A DNA stretch of 64,000 nt, from NCBI GenBank assembly GCA_900466745.1, contig UBNE01000034.1:86843-150842 (forward strand). Reading direction: 5' to 3'. Positions within the stretch are counted from its first letter, which is position 1, and every line of letters begins with the position of its first letter. Shown here piece by piece: positions 40,634 through 49,321 of this stretch. The translations under genes and the position numbers were made by a program. Under the pieces are notes generated by a model. That model was given only the letters and a program-made list of their open reading frames with translations, was not told the origin of the DNA and searched no databases. The stretch is from Hyphomicrobiales bacterium (GTDB lineage Bacteria > Pseudomonadota > Alphaproteobacteria > Rhizobiales > Beijerinckiaceae).

Positions 40634-41596
40634 TCAGCCTGCCGGGGACGATCCGGCCGGCCAGTAGCGGCAGGAGACTCCGTGTCCCTCCGCCACCTCG
40701 TGCCATTCGGGCGTTCCGGCACCTTCGTGGTCGACGCCGTGGACGCAAGCCCCGCCATCGCCTTCGAGGAAGCGCAGATCCGGCGGCGCCTGCCGCAGGC
40801 GCTCGCGCTGCAACCGGGGATCGGGCACCGGCACGGCGTCGAGGAGGAGCCGCGTATAGGGATGGGCCGGGCTGTCATAGACCTGGTCCGCGCTGCCCAT
40901 CTCGACGATGCGCCCGCGGAACATCACCGCGACGCGATGCGCCATCTCGCGCACGATGGCGAGGTCGTGCGCGATGAAGAGATAGGAGAGGCCGAGCTTC
41001 TCCTGCAGCGATTGCAGGAGCGCGACGATCTGCGCCTGGGTGCGCACGTCGAGCGCCGAGACCGGCTCGTCGCAGACGACGAAATCGGGATTGACCGCCA
41101 GCGCGCGGGCGATGACGACGCGCTGGCGCTGCCCGCCGGAGAATTCATGCGGATAGCGCCGCATCATCGTCGGATCGAGATTGACCAGCTCCAGCAGCTC
41201 TTCAACACGCTCCCGGACGCGATTCGCCGGCACGCTGCGATGCACCTGCAAGGGCTCGCTCAGGATCTGGCCGATGGTCATGCGCGGATGCAGGCTGGAA
41301 TAGGGGTTCTGTAGGACGAACTGCATGTGCCGGCGCATCCGGCGCAGCGCGCCGGCCGGCATCGTCGTCAATTCCTGCCCGAGCAGCCGGACGGAGCCGC
41401 CGCTCGCCTTCTGGAGCTGGAGGATGGCGCGCCCGGCCGTGGTCTTGCCCGAGCCGGACTGGCCGACGAGCCCGAGCGTCTGCCCGGGCGCGATCTCGAA
41501 GGACAGGCGCTCCACGGCCCTGACCGGCGGCGCGCCGCGCCGGGCCGGAAACAGCACCGAGAGATCGCGGACCTGCAGCAGCGGCGCGGCCGTCAT
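40634..41596 (-). CDS. Peptide ABC transporter ATP-binding protein, DppF-like (system 2)
   Basis: 320-residue ABC ATPase of the oligopeptide type: Walker A GQSGSGKTTAG, FVLQNPYSSLHPRMTIGQIL (Q-loop), signature FSGGQRQRVVIARAL, Walker B VVCDEPVSALD, switch His in IAHDLAIVREMA. The C-terminal oligopeptide extension is present (AHPYTRLLLDAVPVPDP) but the usual Cys-rich end is reduced to one or two Cys. It overlaps the DppD-like gene by 4 nt. Confidence 0.95.
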   Translation of the reverse strand: MTAAPLLQVRDLSVLFPARRGAPPVRAVERLSFEIAPGQTLGLVGQSGSGKTTAGRAILQLQKASGGSVRLLGQELTTMPAGALRRMRRHMQFVLQNPYSSLHPRMTIGQILSEPLQVHRSVPANRVRERVEELLELVNLDPTMMRRYPHEFSGGQRQRVVIARALAVNPDFVVCDEPVSALDVRTQAQIVALLQSLQEKLGLSYLFIAHDLAIVREMAHRVAVMFRGRIVEMGSADQVYDSPAHPYTRLLLDAVPVPDPRLQRERLRQAPPDLRFLEGDGGACVHGVDHEGAGTPEWHEVAEGHGVSCRYWPAGSSPAG

Positions 41597-42405
41597 CGGA
41601 TTGCCCCCGCCCCTTGCAGCCGCGGCACGGCGTCGAGCAGCGCCCGCGTATAGGCGTGCTGCGGCGCGGAAAAGACGTCGTCGACGAGCCCGGTTTCGAC
41701 GATCTCGCCGCGATACATCACATTGACCCGGTCGACCATGCCGGCGACCACGCCGAAATCATGGGTGATCAGCATCAGCGCCATGCCGCGCTCCTCCCTG
41801 AGCCGCAGCAGCAGCCGCAGGATCTGCGCCTGCACGGTGACGTCGAGCGCCGTGGTCGGCTCGTCGGCGATCAGCAGGTCCGGCTCGCAGGAGATCGCGA
41901 TGGCGATCAGGATGCGCTGGCGCTGGCCGCCGGAGAACTGGTGCGGGAAATCGTCGATGCGCCGCGCCGGCTCGGGAATGCCGACGAGGTCGAGCAGTTC
42001 GATGCCGCGCTCGCGCGCCGCCCTGCCCGACAGGCCGAGATGGCGGCGCAGCATGTCGGCCATCTGGGCGCCGATGCTCATCACCGGGTTGAGCGAGGTC
42101 ATCGGGTCCTGGAAGACCATGGCGATGCGCCGGCCGCGCAGGTCGCGCATCTCCTCCTCGCCGAGCCCGAGCAGCTCCTGCCCCCAGAAGGCGACCGAAC
42201 CGCCGAGCGCGATCGAGGCGCCCTCGGGCGCCAGCCGCATCAGCGCCTTGGCGGTGACGCTCTTGCCGCAGCCGGATTCGCCGACGAAGCCGACCGCCTC
42301 GTCGGCGTTGATGTCGAAGGAGACGCCGCGCACCGCCCGGATCACCTCGCGGCGCGTCGTCACGGTCGCGGTCAGGTCGCGCACCCGCAGCAAGGGGCCG
42401 GTCAT
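41593..42405 (-). CDS. Peptide ABC transporter ATP-binding protein, DppD-like (system 2)
   Basis: 270-residue ABC ATPase: Walker A GESGCGKSVTA, VFQDPMTSLNPVMSIGAQM, signature FSGGQRQRILIAIAI, Walker B LLIADEPTTALD, switch His in ITHDFGVVAGM. It ends soon after HAYTRALLDAVPRL, so the C-terminal oligopeptide extension common in DppD (near 330 residues) is missing. The ATG at 42403-42405 overlaps the DppC-like stop (ATGA). Confidence 0.94.
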   Translation of the reverse strand: MTGPLLRVRDLTATVTTRREVIRAVRGVSFDINADEAVGFVGESGCGKSVTAKALMRLAPEGASIALGGSVAFWGQELLGLGEEEMRDLRGRRIAMVFQDPMTSLNPVMSIGAQMADMLRRHLGLSGRAARERGIELLDLVGIPEPARRIDDFPHQFSGGQRQRILIAIAISCEPDLLIADEPTTALDVTVQAQILRLLLRLREERGMALMLITHDFGVVAGMVDRVNVMYRGEIVETGLVDDVFSAPQHAYTRALLDAVPRLQGAGAIR

Positions 42406-43280
42406 CGCACGCTCCCCACGTCGAGCACCTCGCGCAAGCCGTTGGCGATGATGATGAAGGTCAGCGTCGCGAAGACGATCGCGGCGGCCGGGCCGATCAC
42501 CGTCAGCGGCGCGAGCTCCATGAACTGGCGCGCCTCGGACAGCATGCCGCCCCAGTTCGGATCGGGCGGCGGCGGGCCGAGCCCCAGGAAGGACAGCGCC
42601 GTCACGGTGAAGATGGTCTGCGACAGGGTCAGGCTGGTCGCGACCAGGATCGGCGAGACCACGATCGGCAGGATATGGCGCAGCACGAGGCGCATCTCGC
42701 TCATGCCGACGCTGCGCGCCGCCTCGACATGGTCCCAGCGCTTGACGCTCAGCACCGGCGCCCGCACCACCCGCGCCATGGCGGGCGTGTAGACGATGGC
42801 GATGGTCAGGATCAGGTTCGGCACGGTCGGCCCCAGCGCCGCGACGACCGCGATGGCGAGCAGCAGCACCGGAAAGGCGAAGACGACGTCGAGCAGGCGC
42901 ATGACGATCTCGTCGGTGCGCCCGCCGAGATAGCCCGCCGCCAATCCGAGGATCAGCCCCGCCACCATCGCGATCAGCACGGCCGTCACGGTGATGAGCA
43001 AAGTCGTGCGCCCGCCGACGATGAGACGGCTCAGCACGTCCCGCCCGATCGAATCCGTGCCGAGCCAATGGGCGGCGGTCGCCGGGGCGAGCGAATCCGG
43101 CGAGGTCGCGGAGGGATCGTAGGGCGCGACCAGCGGCGCGAAGACCGTCAGCGCCAGCATCAGCGCAAGCATGGCGAGCCCCAGCCCGAGCAGCGGCCAG
43201 CCCTGGCCGAGCCCGCCCCGCCTGCGCACGCCCGGCGCCGCAGCGGCCGCCTGCCCGCTCTCCTGCACGGGCCCGCTCAC
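42402..43280 (-). CDS. Peptide ABC transporter permease, DppC-like (system 2)
   Basis: 292-residue permease starting with GTG at 43278-43280, coupled by overlap (GTGA) to the DppB-like gene. Family blocks are PYDPSATSPDSLAPATAAHWLGTDSIGRDVLSRL (in part: LGTDSIGRDVLSRL) and the EAA region VEAARSVGMSEMRLVLRHILP. An N-terminal Ala/Arg-rich tail precedes the first helix. Confidence 0.94.
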   Translation of the reverse strand: MSGPVQESGQAAAAAPGVRRRGGLGQGWPLLGLGLAMLALMLALTVFAPLVAPYDPSATSPDSLAPATAAHWLGTDSIGRDVLSRLIVGGRTTLLITVTAVLIAMVAGLILGLAAGYLGGRTDEIVMRLLDVVFAFPVLLLAIAVVAALGPTVPNLILTIAIVYTPAMARVVRAPVLSVKRWDHVEAARSVGMSEMRLVLRHILPIVVSPILVATSLTLSQTIFTVTALSFLGLGPPPPDPNWGGMLSEARQFMELAPLTVIGPAAAIVFATLTFIIIANGLREVLDVGSVR

Positions 43281-44218
43281 ATCTGCACCCGCGCGTCGAT
43301 CCGGGCATAGGCGATGTCGATCAGGGTGTTGACCAGCACGACGATGCCGGCGGCGACCAGCACGATCGCCTGGATCACCGGATAGTCGCGGCTGTTGATC
43401 GAATCGAACAGGTACTGCCCCATGCCCGGGATGGCGAAGATGGTCTCGACCAGGATGCTGCCGCCGAGCAGCGCCGCGATCTTCAGGCCCGCGGCGGTGA
43501 CCACCGGCGTCAGCGCGTTGCGCATCAGGTAGTCGCGCAGGATCGTCGCCGGCGTCAGCCCCTTGGCGCGGGCGACCATGACGAAATCCTGGTTGGCGAC
43601 CTCCAGCACGGCCGCGCGCGTATTCTCGGCGATCGTCACCGAAACGGCGAGCGCCAGCGCGAGCGCCGGCAGCAGCAGGCTGGCGAGATTGGCGAGCGGG
43701 TTCTCGAGAAAGGGCGTATAGCCCAGCACCGTGACCTGCGGGAAATAGAGCCCGAAGAGCAGCACGATCAGCGTCGCGACGACATAGTTCGGCACGGCCA
43801 GCATCAACCCGTTCCAGAGCCGGACCAGCCAGTCGGTCACGCCGCGCAGCCTTGCGGCCGCGAGCCCCGTCGCGACGCCCATCGCCGCGGCGATGACCGC
43901 GGCCAGCAGGGTGAGCTGGATGGTGACGGCGAGCCGGTCGAGCAATTCGCCGAGCACCGGCCGGCGGGTGACGAAGGAGGTGCCGAGATCGCCGGTCAGC
44001 GCATGGCCGAGCCAGCGCAGATATTGCGCCATCAGCGGCTGGTCGAGCCCGAGATCGCGCCGGATCGTCGCCAGCACCTCCGGCGCCACGCTCTGCGACC
44101 CCGCCGCCGCGATGGCGAAATCGCCGGGAATGGCACGCATCAGCAGGAAGGCGACGAGCGAGACGCCGAGCAGGATCGCCACCATCCAGGCGAGACGCCC
44201 GAGGACGAAGCGGGTCAT
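43277..44218 (-). CDS. Peptide ABC transporter permease, DppB-like (system 2)
   Basis: 313-residue DppB-type permease: MTRFVLGRLAWMVAILLGVSLVAF at the N-terminus, LRWLGHALTGDLGTSFVTRRPVLGELLDRL, and the EAA loop MVARAKGLTPATILRDYLMRN. I prefer the ATG at 44216-44218, with GGAGG 7 nt upstream, over a GTG two codons earlier. A 355-bp gap holding nested repeats separates it from its binding protein gene. Confidence 0.94.
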   Translation of the reverse strand: MTRFVLGRLAWMVAILLGVSLVAFLLMRAIPGDFAIAAAGSQSVAPEVLATIRRDLGLDQPLMAQYLRWLGHALTGDLGTSFVTRRPVLGELLDRLAVTIQLTLLAAVIAAAMGVATGLAAARLRGVTDWLVRLWNGLMLAVPNYVVATLIVLLFGLYFPQVTVLGYTPFLENPLANLASLLLPALALALAVSVTIAENTRAAVLEVANQDFVMVARAKGLTPATILRDYLMRNALTPVVTAAGLKIAALLGGSILVETIFAIPGMGQYLFDSINSRDYPVIQAIVLVAAGIVVLVNTLIDIAYARIDARVQM

Positions 44219-44573
44219 CGGCACGCCTCCGCCGGGAGGCGGCAGGCAGGCTTTGGAGGCTGCGTGGAAATCATGCGAGCCCTTATCCTTCGAGACGTCG
44301 CTTCGCGGCTCCTCGGAGGCCCGCCTAAAATGATGCGGGGCTTTTCAGGTTTGTTCTGTATCTCAAACGCGAGGTCATCCCGGCCGGAGCGAAGCGGAGA
44401 GCCGGGATCCATGCCTGAACCTTCATCGGAAGCGCTCCGGCATGGATCCCGGGTCTCCCTGCGGTCGCCCGGGATGACGCGCTCTCTTTTTGGGCGCCTG
44501 CCCCACTTTGAGATCATTGCATTCTTTATCGGCCAGACTCTCAGGATGAGGGCTCGACTGTCCGGACGAGCTC
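44219..44573. other. 355-bp gap with nested repeats between binding protein and DppB (system 2)
   Basis: Holds no gene. It contains P3-type ends at about 44279-44323 and 44542-44557, a P1 copy at 44374-44478, and an extra inverted pair, ATCTCAAA (about 44360) and TTTGAGAT (about 44508), that flank the P1 copy symmetrically. The system 2 permease genes must be read through this stretch or from a promoter in it. Confidence 0.6.
44374..44478. repeat. Palindromic repeat, family P1, copy 4 (inserted in a P3 element)
   Basis: About 105 bp, GTCATCCCGGCC...GCCCGGGATGAC with the inner GGGATCCATGCC / GGCATGGATCCC pair, very close to the other P1 copies. Halves of a P3-like palindrome lie on both sides, so P1 looks inserted into an older P3 element. 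Confidence 0.8.
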
Positions 44574-46172
44574 TTATTTCTTCAGCCATGTCGTGCGCAC
44601 GAAGGAGCGGATATTCGCGGCCAGCGGCACATAGCCCTGGACATAGTTCCACCAGATCTCCCAGCGCAGCGGGTACTGGTAGATCTGGATGACATAGGCG
44701 TTGTCGGCGATGCGCTGCTGGATCGCGAGGTTCTTCGCGGCACGCTTGCCCACGTCGAGCTCGGCCCTCGCCTCCAAGATCATCCTGTCGAGCTCGGGAT
44801 CGTTCGAGCCCATCGCCTTGCCGAAGCCGCTGTCCGACTTGACGTATTGGAAGATCCCATCGGGATCCGGCGTCCAGGACAGCGCGACCGAGAGCAGCGT
44901 CGGCCAATCGCCCGTCGCCCATTTGCTGAGCAGCGGGGCGGTCTCCATCGGCACCAGCTTCACCGCGATGCCGGCCGCCTGCCATTGCTGCTGCAGGATC
45001 TGGGCGCAGGCGACGTCGAGCGGATTGGCCGCGACGATGATGTAGTCGCCGAGATCGATGCCGTTCGGATAGCCGGCCTCGGCCAGCAGCGCCTTCGCCG
45101 CCGCCGGGTCGTGCCTGTAATAGGGCATCTCGCCGGTGCCGTCATAGCCGCCGACCTGGCTTTCCGGAATCATCGCGCCGACCTTGCCGGAGCCGCCGAG
45201 CACGGTGTCGAGGCAGGCCTTGCGGTCGGTGGCGAGGCTGAGCGCGCGCCGCACCCTGACGTCGTTCAGGGGCCTGGCCTTCATGTTCAGCCAGATCGGG
45301 AAGGTGCGCGAGGTCTGGCCCGGCGCCGAGACGAACTGGGGCGAGGTCCGCGCGATGGCGGCCGCGACCTTCGGATCCTTCACCCAGGTCATGTCGATCG
45401 CCCGCGAGCGCAGCGCCGAGGTCAGCGTCGCCTGGTCCTTGAAGAACCTGAACACGACCCTGGCGAGATAGGGCTCGCCCTTCTCGTAATAATCGGCGAA
45501 GCGGGTCAGCGAGAATTGCTGGTTGGGCTGATAGGCCTCGAAGGCGAAGGGGCCGGTGCCGACCGGCTGCGTGTTGATGCCGTCGACCCCGGCCGGGACG
45601 ATGCAGCCATTCGGATTGGTCGCCAGATTGCTGAGGAAGGCGGCGTCGGTTGCACTGAGCTGGAATCTGACCGTGAAGGGATCGACCACCGTCACCGATT
45701 CCACGCTCGAATAGAGCGCCTTGAGCCGGCTGCCGGTCGCAGGGTCCATGATCCGGTCGAAGGTGTGCTTCACATCGGCGGCGGTGAAATCCTTGCCGTT
45801 GTGGAACTTCACGCCCTGCCTGAGCCTGAAGACGTAAGTCTTTGGATCGGGCTGCTCGTAGCCCGTCGCAAGATCGGGCTCGACCTGCATCCGCGCGTTC
45901 CAGCGCAGCAGGCCGGAATAGATCAGGCTGGTGAAATCGTAGGACGAGAAGGCGTTGACCGTGACCGGATCGAGGCCGATCGGGTCGGCATCCGCGCCGA
46001 TCGTCAGCGTGCCGCCGGCGACCGGCGCCTGCGCCGCCGCCAGCGTGCTCCAGAGCCCCGGCGTCGCCAGCGCCGCGCCGCCCGCGGCCAGGAGCTGTAG
46101 CAGGCTGCGCCGCGACGAGCCGTGCAAGGCGCCGTCTTGCCCGGCCGCCATCTCGCCTGATGGTGTGGTCAC
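44574..46172 (-). CDS. Peptide ABC transporter, family 5 binding protein (system 2)
   Basis: 532-residue binding protein with a signal containing SSRRSLLQLLAAGGAALATPGLW (Tat-like) and mature start APVAGGTLTIGADADPIGLDP. It has GVKFHNGKDFTAADVKHTFDRI, FPIWLNMKARPLNDVRVRRAL and DPDLDRMILEARAELD-like ENDPELDRMI segments of DppA-type proteins. It starts with GTG at 46170-46172, with GGGAGG 8 nt upstream. Operator B lies upstream of it. The ligand is probably a short peptide. Confidence 0.92.
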   Translation of the reverse strand: MTTPSGEMAAGQDGALHGSSRRSLLQLLAAGGAALATPGLWSTLAAAQAPVAGGTLTIGADADPIGLDPVTVNAFSSYDFTSLIYSGLLRWNARMQVEPDLATGYEQPDPKTYVFRLRQGVKFHNGKDFTAADVKHTFDRIMDPATGSRLKALYSSVESVTVVDPFTVRFQLSATDAAFLSNLATNPNGCIVPAGVDGINTQPVGTGPFAFEAYQPNQQFSLTRFADYYEKGEPYLARVVFRFFKDQATLTSALRSRAIDMTWVKDPKVAAAIARTSPQFVSAPGQTSRTFPIWLNMKARPLNDVRVRRALSLATDRKACLDTVLGGSGKVGAMIPESQVGGYDGTGEMPYYRHDPAAAKALLAEAGYPNGIDLGDYIIVAANPLDVACAQILQQQWQAAGIAVKLVPMETAPLLSKWATGDWPTLLSVALSWTPDPDGIFQYVKSDSGFGKAMGSNDPELDRMILEARAELDVGKRAAKNLAIQQRIADNAYVIQIYQYPLRWEIWWNYVQGYVPLAANIRSFVRTTWLKK

Positions 46173-46314
46173 GAACGATCCTCCCTCTCAGCGGCCGGCC
46201 TCATCCGGGCCGGATTGCCGCGAACGAGAGCTTTCGCTCCCTCCATGCGGCCGGTACTGGCTTGCCCGTCTCACCGGCCGGAGCGGATGGCGGGCTTTCC
46301 CTCTCTGGAGATCA

Positions 46315-46368
46315 GGCTAGGAACGGCCCGAATCCGCGTCAAGGATCGCCGGTTTCACAAGAAGGAAC
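46315..46368 (-). promoter_or_regulatory. Promoter/operator B of the island regulon
   Basis: Operator GTTTCACAAGAAGGAAC (46352-46368), 9 nt before minus-strand -35 TTGACG (46337-46342), 16-nt spacer and -10 CTAGCC (46315-46320). The promoter serves the system 2 binding protein gene (46172). Confidence 0.8.
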
Positions 46369-46380
46369 AGGCGGCCGATC

Positions 46381-47688
46381 TCAGAAGAAGGTTCGCACCG
46401 CCCCGGTCACGCGCCAGTCGTCGTCGACCAGCATCAGCACGGCCCATTTGTCGAAGGTCGTGCAGGGATGGCCGATGCCGAACGCCACCATGTCGCCGAC
46501 CTGCAGCGGGCTCCCCTCGGGCGTGCCGAGATGGCAGTGCTGGTCGTTCAGCGCCAGAACCGTGTGCCCGGCCGGCATCGGCTGCGGCCGCGCCATCGCC
46601 CCGCCCGGCCGGTACCAGCGCAGCGGCACTGGCATGCCGGAATCGAACGAGATATCGCGCTTGCCGAGGGTGAGCAGGCTGCGCCCGCGCTCGGGCCGCG
46701 ACTGGAGATGGGCCCAGACCTCGAGCGCGGGCTCCAGGCCGCCCGGCGGCAGCTTGAGGCTGGTCTCCAGCGCGATCCGCCGGAAGGCGGCGCTGTAGAC
46801 GGTGGAATCATGGGTCAGGTAGCAGCCGGAACGCAGCAGCTTGACGATCGGGCGCCTGAAGGCGGCGGCGTTGAACGCCTCGCCGACGCGGTCGAACAGG
46901 GCGGTTCCGCCGGCGCTGAGCACCAGCGGCTCCGCCCCGAGCAAGCCCTCGCCTTCAGCGGCGGCCGCGACCGCGACGACCTCGCCGAGCAGCCTGTCGG
47001 CGCCCGCCGTATCGCTGATCAGCCCCTCGAAGCACTCGAAGCCGGCGAGCCTCAGGCCCGGCGCCGCCGCGACGGCGCGCGCCACGGCCAGCGCCTCCTC
47101 GCGGCTGCGGGCGCCGGTGCGCCCGCCCATGAAGCCGATCTCGACGAGGATGCGCAGGGGATTGGCGCCGCCATGCGCCTGCGCCGCCTCCGCCAGCAAT
47201 GCGACGCCGGGCAGCGTGTCCGCCAGGCAATAGAGTTCGAAGCCGGGGTCGCGCAGCGCCGCGAAGCAATAGGCGATGTCCTGGCGCCCGACCGGCTGGT
47301 TGGCGAGGATGACGCGCTTCACGCCGAAATGCCGGGCGACGGCGAGCTGCTGCATCGTCGCCACCGTGATCGCCCAGGCGCCGTCGGCGATCTGCAGGTC
47401 GAAGAGCTGCGGCGCCATCGTCGTCTTGCCATGCGGCGCGATCAGGAGGCCGTTGGCGGCGGTGAAGGCCTTCATCCAGGCGCTGTTGGCCTTCAGCACG
47501 CTCTCGCGGATGACCGCGAGCGGCAGCGGCATGTCGCCCTCGAGCAGGCTCCAGCCCTGCCTGCCGATCTCGCCGAGCCGCAGCGCCGCACCCGGCGGCA
47601 GCCCCTTGGTCAGGACATCGAGGCGCTGTGCCTCGATCTCGCCCAGCGACAGGCGCGGCAGAGCGGCGGCGGGAGCGGTTACAGCCAT
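46381..47688 (-). CDS. DSD1-type D-amino-acid enzyme (D-threonine aldolase/D-serine dehydratase-like)
   Basis: 435-residue fold-type III PLP enzyme (alanine-racemase-like barrel plus C-terminal domain). K88 in IAPHGKTTMAP forms the PLP Schiff base, and H407/C409 in GIGHPCTTFD match the zinc site of D-serine dehydratase and D-threonine aldolase. QHCH at about 383-386 adds further possible ligands. Such enzymes act on D-hydroxy-amino acids (D-Ser to pyruvate and ammonia, or D-Thr to Gly and acetaldehyde). The start at 47688 overlaps the M81-copy-2 stop by 10 bp, so the two are coupled. Confidence 0.9.
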   Translation of the reverse strand: MAVTAPAAALPRLSLGEIEAQRLDVLTKGLPPGAALRLGEIGRQGWSLLEGDMPLPLAVIRESVLKANSAWMKAFTAANGLLIAPHGKTTMAPQLFDLQIADGAWAITVATMQQLAVARHFGVKRVILANQPVGRQDIAYCFAALRDPGFELYCLADTLPGVALLAEAAQAHGGANPLRILVEIGFMGGRTGARSREEALAVARAVAAAPGLRLAGFECFEGLISDTAGADRLLGEVVAVAAAAEGEGLLGAEPLVLSAGGTALFDRVGEAFNAAAFRRPIVKLLRSGCYLTHDSTVYSAAFRRIALETSLKLPPGGLEPALEVWAHLQSRPERGRSLLTLGKRDISFDSGMPVPLRWYRPGGAMARPQPMPAGHTVLALNDQHCHLGTPEGSPLQVGDMVAFGIGHPCTTFDKWAVLMLVDDDWRVTGAVRTFF

Positions 47689-49145
47689 GGGTTCGGATCC
47701 AGCGGCGAGAACGGTCGCGCGACCTTGGTGTAGGGGATCTTGCTCGCATCCGGCGGATAGGGGCCGCCGCTGTCGAGATAGAGCACGCTCGCCGCGATCG
47801 GCGCGAAGGCGGCGTGGAAATGGTTCGAGGATTTGACCACCACGATCGTCTTCGCCGCGAGATCGACGCCGAGATCGGTGAAGACCGGCGGGCTGAAGGT
47901 CTGCGCCCGGGTCGAGGCCAGCACGATGTCCAGCTCGCCGATCCGGATCGCCGCCGCCGGGCCGAGCGAGACCCGGCTCTGCTCGAACGGGATCAGCAGG
48001 TCCGCCGTCGTGCCGACGACCTGGACGGTCGCGTCGATCGGCCGGCCGGAGGACGGCGCGGCCTTGCCGGCGAAGCGCAGCGGGATTTCGGCGCCGACGC
48101 CGGCGGCGCGGCACAAGCCCACCGCCACCGGGTCCCAGAGCGCGCCGATCGCCGCCGGAATCGCGGGATGGCGCAGCAGCGCCTCGACCATCACCGAGGA
48201 ATCGCCGGCGACGCCGCCGCCGGGATTGTCCCAGCGGTCGGCGAGGACGACCGGCCTGCCCGGCTGCGCCAGCTTCAGCGCCTCCGCGATCCCCTCCTCC
48301 GGCTTGTAGTGCCTCGGCGAGGCGCCCTGCCCCCACCGCAGGATTTCGAGGCCGAGTTCCTTCGCCAATGCAGCGGCCTTGTCCCTGTCGCCATCGGCGA
48401 CGACCAGAACCTTCGTGCCGACATCGGCGACATCCGCCGCCTGGAAGCCATGCGCGACCGAGATCGAGAGGATGCCGTCCTTGCCCTCCAGCGCCTTGAT
48501 GCGGTCGACGAAGCCCCGGCCGGGCTCGCGGCTGGTCATGAAGGCGGCGAGCCCGCGGCAGTCGAAGACGGCGCTGACCGGCCTGACCTGCCCGCGTGCC
48601 GTCTTGAGGCAGAGCTCCAGCAGATCCTCGGCCCGCGCCAGGAAATCCGTATGCGGGAACTCCTTGAAGGCGACGATGACATCGGCGCCCTCGACCATCT
48701 GCGCCGTCAGGTGGCAATGCATGTCGAGCTCGGCGCCGATGACGCAATCCGGCCCCGCCAGTGCCCGGACCCGCGCGATCAGGTCGCCCTCGCAATCGTC
48801 GTAGCCGCGCGCCACCATCGCCCCGTGCAGGCCGAGCAGGACGATGTCGACCGGCAGGGCGGCCTCGAGCTGGCCGAGGATCTCGTCGCGCAGGCTCTCA
48901 TAGCTCTCCCGCGAGACCAGCCCGGCGGGCTCGGCCCAGGTCGCGGTGCCCTCGACCAGGTCGTAGCCCTCGCTCGCGGCGCGGCGCCGGGCCGCGACGG
49001 TCGGCGCCGAGCACAATGTCGGCGTCTCGGGATGCGTGCCCGGCGGGCAGTAGAAGGCGCTCTCGAAGGCGCTGCGGTCGACGAAGAGCGGCGCGAAGGT
49101 GTTGGTTTCCGTCGCCAGCGAGGCAGTGAAGACGCGTATCCGCAT
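47679..49145 (-). CDS. M81 family (MlrC-like) metallopeptidase, copy 2
   Basis: 488 residues, start ATG at 49143-49145 (MRIRVFTASLATETNTFAP). Shares with copies 1 and 3 the N-terminal TETNTFAP, GLHGAMVARGYDDCEG and a metal-binding ELDMHCHLT region, plus the C-terminal DRWDNPGGGVAGDSS block. It is distinctly diverged from copies 1 and 3, so it is not a recent duplicate. It is cotranscribed with the DSD1-type gene and controlled by operator C. Confidence 0.9.
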   Translation of the reverse strand: MRIRVFTASLATETNTFAPLFVDRSAFESAFYCPPGTHPETPTLCSAPTVAARRRAASEGYDLVEGTATWAEPAGLVSRESYESLRDEILGQLEAALPVDIVLLGLHGAMVARGYDDCEGDLIARVRALAGPDCVIGAELDMHCHLTAQMVEGADVIVAFKEFPHTDFLARAEDLLELCLKTARGQVRPVSAVFDCRGLAAFMTSREPGRGFVDRIKALEGKDGILSISVAHGFQAADVADVGTKVLVVADGDRDKAAALAKELGLEILRWGQGASPRHYKPEEGIAEALKLAQPGRPVVLADRWDNPGGGVAGDSSVMVEALLRHPAIPAAIGALWDPVAVGLCRAAGVGAEIPLRFAGKAAPSSGRPIDATVQVVGTTADLLIPFEQSRVSLGPAAAIRIGELDIVLASTRAQTFSPPVFTDLGVDLAAKTIVVVKSSNHFHAAFAPIAASVLYLDSGGPYPPDASKIPYTKVARPFSPLDPNPWL

Positions 49146-49217
49146 GGTTTCCCGATCAGGCGCGGCGGCGCTCCGAAGCCCCCGGCCGGCCTCATGAAAC
49201 CGGCAGCGGGCGCAGGC

Positions 49218-49264
49218 TGTCAAAGCATCCGCGTTCCTCCGAGCGGAACAATGCAGGCTTGAAT
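49218..49264. promoter_or_regulatory. Bidirectional promoter/operator C of the island regulon
   Basis: Operator GTTCCTCCGAGCGGAAC (49233-49249). Leftwards, 9 nt away, a minus-strand -35 TTGACA (49218-49223) faces M81 copy 2; rightwards, also 9 nt away, a plus-strand -35 TTGAAT (49259-49264) faces M81 copy 3. One operator could drive both divergent genes. Confidence 0.8.
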
Positions 49265-49321
49265 CGGAACGGCGCAGCGGCCGAGATGCGCGGGCCTCGT
49301 GAGCAGGGAGCCTCCATCGTC

